Origin: Elusimicrobiota bacterium
GTDB lineage: Bacteria > Elusimicrobiota > Endomicrobiia > Endomicrobiales > Endomicrobiaceae
Direction of reading: 5' to 3'
Length of the DNA stretch: 32,701 bases
NCBI GenBank assembly: GCA_017525905.1
Contig: JAFXSD010000026.1
Span: 1-32,701 of the forward strand
Every line of letters starts with the position of its first letter. Positions within the stretch are counted from its first letter, which is position 1. The position numbers and the translations under genes are program-made. Shown here piece after piece: positions 22,101 to 27,802 of this stretch. A model generated the notes under the pieces. It was not told the origin of the DNA. It did not search any database and saw nothing but the letters and a program-made list of their open reading frames with translations.

Positions 22101-25100
22101 CCATTAAAAATATTGCCTATACATCTAGAAGTTTTGATGATATAATTTTGAGTTCGGAATTTGCTTTAGGAATAATTCTTTTCAGATGTAAAGCACTTGG
22201 TATCCCAATCGATGAGAACAATCAAGATTTTGCGGATATGTTAAAATCTTTAAAAAATATTTCTTATAAAGAAGGTCAGGAAAGAATTTCAAGTTTAGAT
22301 GAAGAAATATACAAAAAACTTTTCAGTATTAGAAGTAACGATAAATTAATGGAACTTTTAAAATATATTTCCGCACACAATTACGATAAAATAGGTCTTA
22401 AAGACCGCTTAAACAAAGCCTTCTTGGAGGAAAACCTTCCTGAAAGATTTATAAAGTTCTTGGATGATTATAATCAGTTTGAACATATGGAAAATTTACC
22501 ATCTTTTGCTTTTACAGATACCGAAAAAAGAGAAGCAACAAGAGAACTTTATGAAGAAGAAATTTCAAAACTGGTCAGCGAGAAGTATCAATTTGAATTT
22601 GCTGCAAGCACAAAATATCTATATGTTTTACAAAACAGAAACAATAAAGATGAATTATTGGATGTGGTATCAAGAGAAGATGCCGAACTGAAATTCAAAC
22701 TGTTAGCTTTAATGTATTTAGTTCGAATTAGAAGAGATTTAACTCAAGAAGAAATGAATGTTATGACAGTTTCAAGATATAAGATAATAACTGAATTTAA
22801 AAATCAATTGGAAAATAATAGTTTTAAGGTATCAAACAATTTCGACTTAAGATCTTATATGATGGGTATATATTTACTGCTGCAAGACGATTCATTGAGC
22901 AAACCTGTCCCGGAGATTATTTATAATGCATTTATGATTAATACGGATGGTGTTGTGTTAGCAAATTCAGATGGCTTTTTTGCGAGAGTAGATTTGTTTA
23001 CGATAGTACACGAACTTACACATGTTGTTGTATCAAAACCTGGTTTTTATAGCAAGTTAGTAGCGGATACTGTTGATGAACTTGTTTCTTATGTCACTCC
23101 GAACATGTTTTTAGCTATGGCTAAATTGTCGTTTAAAGCTTATTCTAAAGTACAAACCGGTTATACAATGCATCAAACAAAAGGCATAATAGATTATGTC
23201 AAAATGGGCAAAAAATTGCATGTGTTATACAACTTGTTTAGTGAAAGAACCATTGATCATGAGCTTATACAAGAAGAACATAGTGCACCTATAGCATTTT
23301 TGGAACTTTTGTTTAATGCTCATGCAAATGTAGGAAAAATGGTTGATTGGAATATCCTTCTTGAAGCTATAAAAACAATGGATGACGAAAATCTGGATCA
23401 ATCATCTGTGTTTGAAGATGTTTTATATACCTATACAAAAATGTTAGTGGCAAAAGATAAACTTACCAAGAAAGAAACAGACAAGTTACTAAAAGAAATG
23501 GAAAAAATGCAGATGTGGACATTATTATCTTTTGATATTGTTCAAAATATAAAAGCTATAGATCCGGACACATATAGCAAAATACTTGGAAACAACAACG
23601 AGTTCTATTTCGGAGAACAAATCTTGTCAAATCCTGCTAAAACAAAAGAGCAACTTGAAAAGTTTTCCAATGTAATAAAATCTAAAGAACAATTATCTAA
23701 AGATGATATATTAATATTGCTAATCACAGATATTATATCCGAAGTGGACTACGAACAGCTGATAAATAATTTTGACGGAGTTATAGAAGGAATAATAAAT
23801 GTCGTAAAAGGTGCCGTACAAATATTTGATATGCAAAAAGAAAATTATTCATTATCCGAATATGAACAAATAGCGGAATATGTAAAAGATAACTATAATA
23901 TATCTACAAGCCCTATAACTGCTGTTAAGGAAAAAATTTTTGATTTTATATCTAACAGTTTAAATAAAGCATTCTTCGCTAAATTGTTACTGAATAAAGT
24001 TTTCGGAATAAAAGATTTAAATAACATAATGAAGGAGAAAAAGTTGTTAATTGTAACTTCAAAGCAACAAGAACAAAACTTAAAACAAAAATTGCAAAAA
24101 GAAAAAACGGTAAGCGGAGAATTTAGCCTTGAAAATACGGAAATAATAACTATGGAAATTATAACAGAACCTACAAAAATTATAAGAAGTGATATGATTT
24201 TAGATATTCGAAACGGTATAAGGGCAAGATACGATGCTAAAGAGAACAAACTTGTAATTTATTCCAAACGCGGTGTATATATAAGTGAAGAACAAATACA
24301 ATCATTAATAATGCAAGAATATTTTGCGGAAAGAAGTGAAGATATTGTTACCGGTGATGTTATAGCTTTTGCTGCTGAAACTGATACAACATTAAATGAT
24401 ATATCAAACAGATTAAAAACTGCATATACGGCATCTGTTACTATGGCAAACAAAGAGCAAAGGTTTGATTTGTCTTCAAAACCTGTATCGAACATTGTTA
24501 CATCATGTAAACAAGAATTTGCTGCAACCGGTGTAAAAACTTTTACTGTTAATCAGGAACAAGCAGAAAAATTTAATTCGGAAATAAAATCGTTACAGAA
24601 ACAAGATTTTAAATTTATAATTTTATGTAAATATGATAATGTAGCAGATGTAACGGATTATGATGGTTTGGTGATAAATGCAACAGAAATAAAAGATATA
24701 AATCAAGCAACTAAATTTATGGAATCTTTAAAGAAAAAAGTTTTGAAACAAGGACTTGCAAAACAAATATCGATAAAGTTTAATAATGATATTTACAGTC
24801 AATTTGAATCTTTAAATAGGGATATTTTAAATGAATTTGGAATAAGTCCTATAGTTAATGCAGAAAAAATATGGAATGTAGGTAAATGTGAAGTTGAAAA
24901 TATAACAGAAAACAATATTGAACAATTGTTAAGAAATAATTTAGTTACGGGAATAGTTATAGATAATGCAAGGGTATTTGTAGGTAAAAAGGGTATAATA
25001 AAACAATTGTTCTCTAAAGAACATAAATACAACAAGGGATACAATGCTGCATTAAGTAGTAAATTTGATTATACTTGTGCAGATGTGAAAATATTGGCGA

Positions 25101-25771
25101 ATTATTTGGATATCGAAATTGTTGATAATAAGGCTTCCGAAAAAACAGATGAGCAAAAACTAGATAAGCAAAAACTAGATAAACAGAAATTAGAAAAACT
25201 AAAAAAGATTCTTTCTTTATATGGACAGAATTCTCGAGAAGAGTTTTCATCGGAGTTATTAAAAAATTTAAGTGCCGATTCTAAAGCTTATTTAAAATAT
25301 TTGGCAGATAAAAACAGAGATGAAGAATTGTTAGGCTTTATAAGAGGTATTGCTATGAACTCCGCAAAGACTCAAGTATTTAAAGGTCTTGAAGAAAAAG
25401 GATTTAATTTGGATATGAAAAAATTTGCTAAAGAGGCAAACGGCAAATATCAAAAAGCATTCCTTACGGTTGCGGTTCAATTGATGATGGAAGGTACAGA
25501 TATAACGACATTATTGGAAACGGATTATATAGATTCAAGTATGACAGCAAAACAATATTTAGATTCTGTTTATGAGAAAGTTAATATAAATATCGAAGAT
25601 ATATTGAAACAAAACGAATACAAGATAGAAAGAACACAAGATACTGCAAAAACAATTGAAGACTTCAAGAACTATGTAGTATTGTTGGACAACTTAAGAA
25701 TTATAAAAGAAACAACAGTCAACTACGAAATGTCTGTGAAGGCAATTAGAGGAATGTTAGCTGCTGCATAA
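10160..25771 (+). CDS. Giant multidomain exported/membrane protein
   Basis: One open frame of 5203 codons without interruption. No single known family covers it. Order of recognisable parts (residues counted from TTG 10160): signal peptide 12-45; putative EreA/ChaN/TraB-like domain about 60-510; coiled-coil; Arg-rich patch near 695-735; tandem helical duplication 741-1022; caspase-like domain about 1240-1440; membrane module A 1524-1645; GHKL ATPase-like domain about 1775-1973; membrane module B 1981-2093; M48-type peptidase about 2150-2320; unassigned helical 2320-3255; UbiB/ABC1 kinase about 3255-3610; unassigned helical 3610-4220; second zincin motif about 4220-4370; unassigned C-terminus ending MLAAA. 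Start: TTG 10160 has a G-rich ribosome site (AGGGGG, 6 nt spacing). ATG 10193 gives a textbook signal peptide but has no ribosome site. Expression probably depends on readthrough of the hairpin at 10154-10188. Function unknown; a large protease/kinase-like surface or membrane machine is inference. Confidence 0.93.
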   Translation: MHKKQYKFFLFMIKIFKTKINKLIALFTATSLLLSFVVGPAAASAINNEQTTKEYNQVFKEFILPYSYGKITNAYFAATDRVIINIQDLHCHPKVQKNISNIIEIFDEKYGVNNIYLEGAYGNVSTKWLTDKIQNNKSLLEKMLDTGRLTGAEYYSALSNKTEIIKGLEEKEPYLDNIVRLGSILNNQEKIDLILNSLDESVNEVKKKYYSKRQYKIENLFKEYKQGKINSQKYYTLLSKHIDKLGIDLTKYENTLIYITLLKSQKKLNYKQITSELQSLIYSLKQKVPYNVYKKLLENTDNFKELEKLYSYIIQLDKNYNFDVSLNFPKLDKYFKYIELSKKINPVELIKEDEFLSQEINTRFSQTKAQKDVVFLVHFGRYLRDYVTTKITLEDYKYYKDNIEQYRQIYNKYVDNRVLSLLDEYIAQIDKFYEINMDRNFYFTKNLFEENEQFAQIEQVKQEDVDINKIISNMDEVKKVDIVVTGGFHSQTVTELLKEHNVSYIVITPNVTDGIKLAEDTYNKILQEQGEIDFQMIAPVIASLSSQLQIALLKKIETQDTQKIEQIISMSGEERAQMIAELSAAKLLESDDVGKVEEKLHEIVETIVGETVTPELVSQIKNLQELLKDKEQLQKTVNLLSEKSQIKKSLILLSNMLNDILDKSYEGLDELVSFTTKNKGIKGRRSVWDERDRRETNWRQERKVSEGEKFLKSNGGRQVRQERKIKEKILSLVPWSKDGDSFYEYIKTIKNVECLKDIHGILQKKHEQLQAPDDSNLDGIKKKMEDYANFISLLKTKKVVNIFSRMSSEDRDKIYDLYESVLKKYKTYIGSDFLEGFIKKVSDEGYSNEYANVITDILSTIHLISEFETKDNIATFVHSFYEYIKSIKDIKDIEHLRDIRDILQKKYKQIKQKKQIRDDYGIDKIEDGMEGYANFMSLLKTKEVVNIFSRMSSEDRDKIYNLYLTLKNNDYNTDISSDFLEGFIKKVSDEGYSNEYANVIIDILSKTRLISEFGTGDNIATFLSLSKDNQKMIFDMYTELLDRMNFTDLTFKLFFIFLNKGYSKDMLEYLAAIISELDLKDEEDVEDDKNYVSGFETKEINEQIFNEFISANFYVDNEFVARYTMDLLFSDIDKQNIPNFNIQELKDLFDNLSEYEIDALNVDNKALSIVVFFSTNFIEYCNNNGITDFAQQYYLSTVIADEIYSLSGEHIFDISLATREAIISRILDYYDQVSEIASSKELFSEHMTFISLHNNERNKSGNPRFTPQGIKEVLEMLEIREISPESDFIEVPFIERDKGNYILSKSEIDGIFKKVTDELLKGNKVVLLFDGHGQEDGFYYSENGKISEKRILDFLMSMSDQSVDLGNLTLMFSCCHSDTFINNIMYKFMMKGTATHPQIISESGKETDIAYDRYITTKGGEKIKVSSLFYSLLKFLQFKDENGELEQMKGRLTFRDLADAPKYLSNHTISITNRDIAILRQKLEEDIRTIIKENDPEGIVRNYSDISKSHIYSAELNPYAQLLLPETKKFLDNLGETPIIKKLYKNNSGKEFKKTKLGIAIGVFFVESISFWLPNFVEKHENMTPEQKAGARAVVWRIKALSIGIGFGLVPAIISIIGCINPLLTPLIILPSIIVTAIIANTLHFFYDINLQKQKHEEKEKQKYEIEIDDREKEVTILVNKDGVEYSIVFDVLGKRIYLNSIDSEVFFRGKDFKKVKELSGIEIKFSKRNLTITTPNDVKNMTVVKYRDVMGIVAKLQKQNIPEQENEQALIDETHSKGIERIYLDRPSTNNYRIANAVGENKLLAIYPFSHTYDVDSLTDEELAALFCVVRDNIFQLTDGYFSNLPKIISYEPKTGNSYVINMNFMIEEFIKNAFVHGNLSDPSKPIYIKLDGDKFTVYNAVIDGTDATVSKENRKRRLTFSAIVGLSGVHKGIETVREYEKEGLVKVEQESEHHIGTKKYFVISVEKAKDKKTLSTLMLPSTQDFLNWLGNTKIIRKLYKNNAGENFKYTNLGLILVAVIELPLFALPNVFIEKHNFDPSVKPAMTAVVFGMLGLTIGVGLITGTIWKAALANMILHFIWDRIVTLIGRKDLMLQIPGEKSKIEQITIPKQESKEEQSRALSQEEITNYEQFLQKTILENDTKYQYQPNPEIQKDIEEIFGKLLDAMVAQGKITVQEKQQYRIHYYYSPVANAYVVPNTRDVFIFSQLLYELAEEMKEEDKELTKDHIAAILAHELQHTVQKNKVYKKVNTKKGDGKRKEYDADRESIFILEQAGYNPRAVEETMTALSFMSDSGTLEDFLKGAFDEHPDTKNRLKEISEILEDPSLVFLSMTKEQQKFSSSVQKYGQDFQRYLATHFNSHLGFGFSLDGEHLQQILNQTEFFEQMSIFDMRNDINFYNSSTKDFVFNNILNGNYKFFTKAENDFIKNCSDEEKEVVFCLLFSSSTYINKLIEKLENRQKKDLFIFCIDILKTVKVDEIENKGLLFYIVSKMNPTEQELKKFLDFRTNNKINVSYSTETAYFWLTNYKYLSDNEISNLLGMLMITDPIFDSEGLPPTFDNFSQEQKEESLKLMLKILLEKKSYYPHVVPAFQQHSMHFINFFMRSSVLTKQEKFEFLFKLSQSINNEHKEEFNNFFLNLFDELHSDKTNIEKILYLFEIFDDYDLSDVFSYDDLMDRYDISNHDFSVDELRKMALSTKYLISRFDVFFLGYFLKLHNKDIKIYFVKDEKLSYDEKYSDGICLYHGMDVEKLDKSLFRNVTLNDLMDFQNFMLENNCWCQNISYLMCFIAEKVLNLSDIEKVKLNKILTLLPKGQSSIEKINGDISSIPYEHLKNLVNMQIFYKDINEQTMEISEFDQETSFVAFYVPFLEFKTFKPDYSAVSFEKTVENIKNHFDAYSFFQEPMYEEKNGEEKIKIFISLEDDLGNPDEAEQRIKNTEIEKAWLVELHRIFELSPKEKNVEFNHEGKQFVYTYFELDEQLFNDAFVPTAQQAQQLINAFSIIKKELPQETVDVYAKLVYSLLKRNSSLSVFSSAKDNLELLDLLFEDFSAVKDGYITELLDNYNVTVEEYRKLISKTRLYSFGSNSEKNNENVTNLEIINTILPTLSDSEKISFFFWLLSGNDSYKPQMLKQIRPINFDYEGEINFNSLQKSFRSMTKTERENFIRKILLGKSGIIEKGKTTAEKNSKEFEQGLKNILFDDFFLSSFSSSKIKASSMSIVFKNVFSIVFNNLSDERKVLFVNNLISSLAEIKNSDEKDTDEQKARQLGKLIVALGTSSGVMVVKLLQILSNNRVFEALDEKYGSIINEEVAKVKSENEPLSKSVLFQYLENLGVSSAVEYVGKRLGSASIGITYLLKLKNMSELVVAKIKRPNINKNYSEDFKIADKILEYFKGDSSLIPSIYKKTLPSTDKLKTLFDEELEFEKESENLKTFNEQLKKRNSKIKVPQLVETVDGIKVYTQNLFLQTTAKGKTLDKIKVSKKQKSRIYFEVLKEFFTEVFVDPIENGSALYHADLHTGNIFVDEQGNISFIDLGGVGNISAQQSKSLKNIFMYMYSGNYENFINALKSYNSKLYKDLEQANALKKTEEILNRKTSLESKFVDLFEIFNSLENIDSDFMMFIQAISKISSYLDNLGKKEQLLLLNNLSFKKGIQFKIISDSILTAVASIFKRMRFGKKQKEVESYEVTQEDMFREKLLSNYPDISSEKIDLLLSLDPFIMKYIKNNTVSLTQEQLIKGGILADKFYKQKIITEQNNKTNILFKILSTTDFSEQNIEKLLSLDENTIERIISEITENKKIEVLFIKAEQLNIELIYKNDDLSESKKFDRILMFAKGAKLNRSQNFHSSDLEAELKKANMLFSLSPETILKEKLLEDEIKLFSLYSVVKGLDLSLEEDIDIIEILAPFSVDEINHIETHLTTSNRKSKKDIKRFIYLYNDYRNIFSKKGEAETLSKFVENNENDEQIREFFDLAIKNKSIGTIKNIAYTSRSFDDIILSSEFALGIILFRCKALGIPIDENNQDFADMLKSLKNISYKEGQERISSLDEEIYKKLFSIRSNDKLMELLKYISAHNYDKIGLKDRLNKAFLEENLPERFIKFLDDYNQFEHMENLPSFAFTDTEKREATRELYEEEISKLVSEKYQFEFAASTKYLYVLQNRNNKDELLDVVSREDAELKFKLLALMYLVRIRRDLTQEEMNVMTVSRYKIITEFKNQLENNSFKVSNNFDLRSYMMGIYLLLQDDSLSKPVPEIIYNAFMINTDGVVLANSDGFFARVDLFTIVHELTHVVVSKPGFYSKLVADTVDELVSYVTPNMFLAMAKLSFKAYSKVQTGYTMHQTKGIIDYVKMGKKLHVLYNLFSERTIDHELIQEEHSAPIAFLELLFNAHANVGKMVDWNILLEAIKTMDDENLDQSSVFEDVLYTYTKMLVAKDKLTKKETDKLLKEMEKMQMWTLLSFDIVQNIKAIDPDTYSKILGNNNEFYFGEQILSNPAKTKEQLEKFSNVIKSKEQLSKDDILILLITDIISEVDYEQLINNFDGVIEGIINVVKGAVQIFDMQKENYSLSEYEQIAEYVKDNYNISTSPITAVKEKIFDFISNSLNKAFFAKLLLNKVFGIKDLNNIMKEKKLLIVTSKQQEQNLKQKLQKEKTVSGEFSLENTEIITMEIITEPTKIIRSDMILDIRNGIRARYDAKENKLVIYSKRGVYISEEQIQSLIMQEYFAERSEDIVTGDVIAFAAETDTTLNDISNRLKTAYTASVTMANKEQRFDLSSKPVSNIVTSCKQEFAATGVKTFTVNQEQAEKFNSEIKSLQKQDFKFIILCKYDNVADVTDYDGLVINATEIKDINQATKFMESLKKKVLKQGLAKQISIKFNNDIYSQFESLNRDILNEFGISPIVNAEKIWNVGKCEVENITENNIEQLLRNNLVTGIVIDNARVFVGKKGIIKQLFSKEHKYNKGYNAALSSKFDYTCADVKILANYLDIEIVDNKASEKTDEQKLDKQKLDKQKLEKLKKILSLYGQNSREEFSSELLKNLSADSKAYLKYLADKNRDEELLGFIRGIAMNSAKTQVFKGLEEKGFNLDMKKFAKEANGKYQKAFLTVAVQLMMEGTDITTLLETDYIDSSMTAKQYLDSVYEKVNINIEDILKQNEYKIERTQDTAKTIEDFKNYVVLLDNLRIIKETTVNYEMSVKAIRGMLAAA
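10193..10294 (+). other. Signal peptide of the giant protein
   Basis: From Met12 the sequence has a basic n-region (KIFKTKINK), a hydrophobic core (LIALFTATSLLLSFVVG) and a PAAASA c-region fitting signal peptidase I cleavage after Ala45. This favours ATG 10193 as the functional start, against the better ribosome-binding site of TTG 10160. The N-terminal part of the protein is therefore expected outside the cytoplasm. Confidence 0.8.
10337..11689 (+). other. N-terminal domain resembling the EreA/ChaN/TraB superfamily (tentative)
   Basis: Residues about 60-510. The first part reads INIQDLHCHPKVQKN (D88, H90, H92), followed by IYLEGAYG (E118). About 370 residues later comes VVTGGFHSQTV (H489). 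The order Asp/His-rich strand, then Glu at a strand end, then a late GG-x-H resembles the metal- or substrate-binding pattern of EreA/ChaN/TraB-type domains, with a long helical insertion between the halves. The motifs are seen in the sequence; the family assignment is inference. Confidence 0.4.
12380..13225 (+). repeat. Tandem duplication of a ~420-bp segment inside the giant gene
   Basis: Copy 1 is 12380-12793 (residues 741-878) and copy 2 is 12794-13225 (residues 879-1022). Both begin SFYEYIK-[TS]-IK and end NIATF. The central blocks VVNIFSRMSSEDRDKIY and SDFLEGFIKKVSDEGYSNEY are repeated almost without change, and most of the DNA between them is identical at the base level, so the duplication looks recent. 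The copies differ mainly in a Lys/Gln-rich linker and in the segment after EDRDKIY. The protein is predicted helical; function unknown. Confidence 0.92.
13880..14480 (+). other. Caspase-like cysteine peptidase domain
   Basis: Residues about 1240-1440. The strand KVVLLFDGHGQEDGFYY places H1332 in the DGHG motif. The next core strand LTLMFSCCHSDTF places C1374 and C1375 about 42 residues later. An H-G motif after one hydrophobic strand and a Cys after the next is the dyad layout of the caspase/CHAT/C11-C25 fold. I see no specific subfamily signature, so the substrate is unknown. It lies N-terminal to membrane module A and so is probably on the exported side. Confidence 0.6.
14729..15110 (+). 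other. Membrane module A of the giant protein
   Basis: Residues 1524-1650. Begins LPETKKFLDNLGETPIIKKL, then hydrophobic stretches GIAIGVFFVESISFWLP, SIGIGFGLVPAIISIIG and PLIILPSIIVTAIIANTLHFF, likely three membrane passes. It is related to module B (LPxTxxFLxxLGxTxIIxKLYKNNxGxxF, then a hydrophobic run, LPN and EKH). Three passes after an exported N-terminus would put the following ATPase-like domain in the cytoplasm, where ATP is available. The topology is inference. Confidence 0.7.
15480..16080 (+). other. GHKL (histidine kinase-type) ATPase-like domain
   Basis: Residues about 1775-1973. The segment MIEEFIKNAFVHGN has the N-box form ExxxNA with E1870 and N1874 followed by a HG. Downstream are a strand-turn-strand DGDKFTVYNAV and a Gly-containing GLSGVHKGIETV that could be the ATP lid. 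A canonical D-x-G-x-G box is not obvious, so ATP binding may be altered. No phospho-acceptor His domain or receiver is seen, so this is not an ordinary sensor kinase. Confidence 0.5.
16100..16440 (+). other. Membrane module B of the giant protein
   Basis: Residues 1981-2093. A diverged copy of module A: LPSTQDFLNWLGNTKIIRKL, LYKNNAGENFKYTNLG, then hydrophobic LILVAVIELPLFALPN, IEKH, and a long hydrophobic stretch around VVFGMLGLTIGVGLITG to LANMILHFIW. Two or three passes are possible. Positively charged flanks at both ends favour an even number, which would keep the M48 and kinase domains on the cytoplasmic side. Confidence 0.7.
16610..17130 (+). other. M48-type zinc metallopeptidase domain
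   Basis: Residues about 2150-2320. The zinc motif HELQH is at 2236-2240 (H2236, E2237, H2240). The third ligand E2262 is in KEYDADRESIFILEQAGYNP, the typical ExxAD...aGydP of M48 (HtpX/Ste24/BepA) peptidases. The family's late motif is DEHPDTKNRLKEI, matching dxHPxxxxRi. All catalytic residues are present, so it is expected to be active. It follows membrane module B directly, as catalytic domains do in membrane-bound M48 enzymes. Confidence 0.85.
19920..20990 (+). other. UbiB/ABC1(ADCK)-type atypical kinase domain
   Basis: Residues about 3255-3610. The family motifs occur in order: KLLQ at 3286-3289 in the place of KxGQ (Gly replaced by Leu); GSASIG at 3348-3353, resembling the alanine-rich loop; VVAKIKRPNI with K3370; LDEELEFEKESEN near 3419-3431, matching the ELDF-EA-N motif; HADLHTGN with D3516 and N3521; and IDLG with D3534. 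The catalytic residues are intact. Family members elsewhere are stand-alone ATPase/kinase-like proteins of quinone biology; nothing here indicates a quinone role. Confidence 0.85.
22820..23280 (+). other. Second zincin-type metallopeptidase motif
   Basis: Residues about 4220-4375. TIVHELTHVVV gives HExxH at 4284-4288. E4307 in TVDELVSYV, 19 residues after the second His, is a plausible third ligand. Flanking hydrophobic helices support a real zincin core, but I recognise no specific peptidase family. It is distinct from the M48 domain about 2,050 residues upstream. Confidence 0.55.
25148..25192 (+). repeat. Three 15-bp tandem repeats in the giant gene
   Basis: Three in-frame units encode DEQKL, DKQKL and DKQKL from residue 4997, followed by the degenerate EKLKK. 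The first two units differ by two bases. They form a charged helical linker and are a likely slippage-prone site that would change length by five residues without frameshift. Confidence 0.9.
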
Positions 25772-25774
25772 AAC

Positions 25775-25789
25775 TGATATAACTTATCA
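25775..25789. terminator. Weak bidirectional hairpin between convergent genes
   Basis: TGATA and TATCA form a 5-bp stem around a 5-nt loop in the 24-nt gap between the giant gene's stop and the birA stop. A short AATTTT follows on the plus strand and GTTTT on the minus strand. It is the only candidate terminator in this gap and is weak. Confidence 0.25.
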
Positions 25790-25795
25790 AATTTT

Positions 25796-26584
25796 CTATG
25801 CAAGATTTATACTGATATCTTCACAATTAAGTATAAATATAGTGTTGTTTTTATCTTTTACGATGAGGTTTCCGTTATCGTTTATATCAATAGCCGTTGC
25901 AGTATAAGTTTTGTTATCTTTTGTGTAAGAGATTTCTTTATTTAATACGAAAGATAACGATTTATATTCTTCAATAATTTTTTTGCTATAAATATCTTCT
26001 GATAAATCAAATATATTATTTAAAATTTCCGCAATAAGTTTGTTTCTTGATAATTCGTTACACATAATTGAACCGGCTTTATCTTGTATATCTTCGGGAA
26101 AAATTTCTGTAGATATATTTATTCCTATACCTGAAACAATTGCTTTACTTTTCATATTGTTAAAACCGCAAATATTTTCTACAAGTATTCCGCAAATTTT
26201 TTTGTCGTTAAGATAAATATCGTTAATCCATTTTATTTTCGGATTAAGATTTGTAAGTTTTGTTATTGCTCTGCATACTGCTATCGCTGAAATAAATGTT
26301 ATTAAAAAAATATATTTTATAGGTAACGATTTTTTTAGTATTGTAGAAAAGTATATTCCGGTGTTTGCGGGGGAAAAAAATGTTCTTGCAAACCTGCCTC
26401 TGCCACAGGTTTGAGAGTTTGCTATTATTGTTGTTCCATCGGTGAAAGAATCTGAGTTTATTAATTCTTTGGCAAAATCATTCGTTGAAGATAAAGTGTC
26501 AAAAATTTTTATATCAAAATTTTTGTACTGTTCCAAAAGATTTTGTTTTATTTCTTGTTCGGATAAATCGTTAAGATTTGCCAT
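25796..26584 (-). CDS. birA: Biotin--[acetyl-CoA-carboxylase] ligase, monofunctional
   Basis: 262 aa. Activates biotin with ATP to biotinyl-AMP and transfers it to the carrier lysine of biotin-dependent enzymes in the cytoplasm. Motifs: the adenylate-binding loop GRGRFAR at 61-67 (usual GRGRxGR, here Ala for the third Gly), KWINDIY at 118-124 (usual KWPND, Ile for Pro), KKICGILVE with the active-site lysine around 128-129, and GIGINIS. A short C-terminal beta domain ends the protein. There is no N-terminal helix-turn-helix, so it should not act as a repressor. The ATG lies 2 nt after the aminotransferase stop and lacks a strong ribosome site, suggesting translational coupling. Confidence 0.93.
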   Translation of the reverse strand: MANLNDLSEQEIKQNLLEQYKNFDIKIFDTLSSTNDFAKELINSDSFTDGTTIIANSQTCGRGRFARTFFSPANTGIYFSTILKKSLPIKYIFLITFISAIAVCRAITKLTNLNPKIKWINDIYLNDKKICGILVENICGFNNMKSKAIVSGIGINISTEIFPEDIQDKAGSIMCNELSRNKLIAEILNNIFDLSEDIYSKKIIEEYKSLSFVLNKEISYTKDNKTYTATAIDINDNGNLIVKDKNNTIFILNCEDISINLA

Positions 26585-26586
26585 TA

Positions 26587-27774
26587 CTATTTCTTTAGTG
26601 CAGCCTCAAGTCTGTTAAGACCTTCAACTATGTTTTCCATAGATGTTGCATAAGAAAATCTTATAAATCCTTTTGCTCCGAAGGCTGATCCGGGTACAAC
26701 CGCAATTTTTGCTTCATCAAGCAGATAGTCCGCAAGTTCAATATCCGTATTTATAAGTTTTCCGTTATATGTCTTTTCCAATAAATTTGATATGTTAGGG
26801 AAAACATAAAAAGCACCTTCGGGTTTTAAACAGGTTATACCGTTTATTTTGTTTAGTCTGTCTACAATATAATTTCTTCTTTTTTCAAACTCTTTTCTCA
26901 TTGTTTCCAAACAAGCTTTATCTCCGTTCAAAGCTTCTGTTGCTGCTTTTAACGAGATAGATGTCGGACAAGATGTTGACTGACTTTGCATTTTCGTCAT
27001 TGCCGCAATTATTTCTTTAGGCCCTGCAGCATATCCTATTCTCCACCCTGTCATTGCAAATGCTTTTGAAACACCGTTTACAACAATAGTATGATCTTTT
27101 ACTTCTTTTGATACTTGTGCTATAGAAAAGAATTTAAAGTTATCGTATGTAAGTTTTTCGTATATTTCGTCGGAAATTATTAATAAATTATGTTTTATGC
27201 AAATGTTTGCTATTTCTTCCAATTCTTCTTTTGCGTATGTGTTTCCTGTGGGGTTGGAAGGTGAATTTAATATAAATGCTTTTGTTTTTTTTGTTATAAC
27301 TTTTTCTATTTCTGTAGGTTTAACTTTAAAATGGTTCTTGTCACTTGTTGTGATAAATACCGGAACTGCTCCTGCAAGAACTGCCATATCCGGATAAGAT
27401 ACCCAGTAAGGCGCGGGAATTATAACTTCGTCGCCATCATCAAATATTGTTTGAAACAAATTAAATAAAGAATGTTTGCCGCCGCAGGAAGCCATAACTT
27501 CTTCTCTTGTATATTCAAGATTATTATCTTCTTTAAATTTTTTTATTATTGCATCTTTTAAATCGGGAGTTCCCGGAACGGGACAATATTTCGTAAAACC
27601 GGTGTTAATTGCTTTTATTGCTGCATCTTTTATATTTTGTGGTGTATCAAAATCCGGCTCACCTGTTCCGAAACTTATTATATCTACACCTTTTGCTTTT
27701 AATGCTTTTGCTTTTGCGTCGATGGCCAAAGTCGGCGATGGTTTTATTGATTGAAGTCTTTTTGAAATGTACAT
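26587..27774 (-). CDS. aspC: Class I PLP-dependent aminotransferase (aspartate aminotransferase type)
   Basis: 395 aa from the chosen start. Transfers the amino group between aspartate and 2-oxoglutarate using pyridoxal phosphate. Key residues: W124, the NPTG motif with N174, D202 and Y205 (SDEIYEKL), Schiff-base lysine K237 in SKAFAMTGWR with R245, and the substrate arginine in GFIRFSYA. The SKxFxMTGWR form is that of the 1-gamma aspartate aminotransferases, some of which also use prephenate, so substrate range is open. An in-frame ATG 18 nt upstream exists, but the GAGGG ribosome site sits just before the inner ATG at 27774, so that is the start. First gene of a two-gene operon with birA. 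Confidence 0.93.
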   Translation of the reverse strand: MYISKRLQSIKPSPTLAIDAKAKALKAKGVDIISFGTGEPDFDTPQNIKDAAIKAINTGFTKYCPVPGTPDLKDAIIKKFKEDNNLEYTREEVMASCGGKHSLFNLFQTIFDDGDEVIIPAPYWVSYPDMAVLAGAVPVFITTSDKNHFKVKPTEIEKVITKKTKAFILNSPSNPTGNTYAKEELEEIANICIKHNLLIISDEIYEKLTYDNFKFFSIAQVSKEVKDHTIVVNGVSKAFAMTGWRIGYAAGPKEIIAAMTKMQSQSTSCPTSISLKAATEALNGDKACLETMRKEFEKRRNYIVDRLNKINGITCLKPEGAFYVFPNISNLLEKTYNGKLINTDIELADYLLDEAKIAVVPGSAFGAKGFIRFSYATSMENIVEGLNRLEAALKK

Positions 27775-27802
27775 AGTATCCCTCACATACATATATAATA
27801 GT

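Noticed and set aside
25757..25771. C-terminal MLAAA of the giant protein as an ssrA-like degradation tag
   Set aside because: ssrA-type tags end in LAA or VAA at the very C-terminus; here an extra Ala follows, and a short Ala tail can occur by chance.
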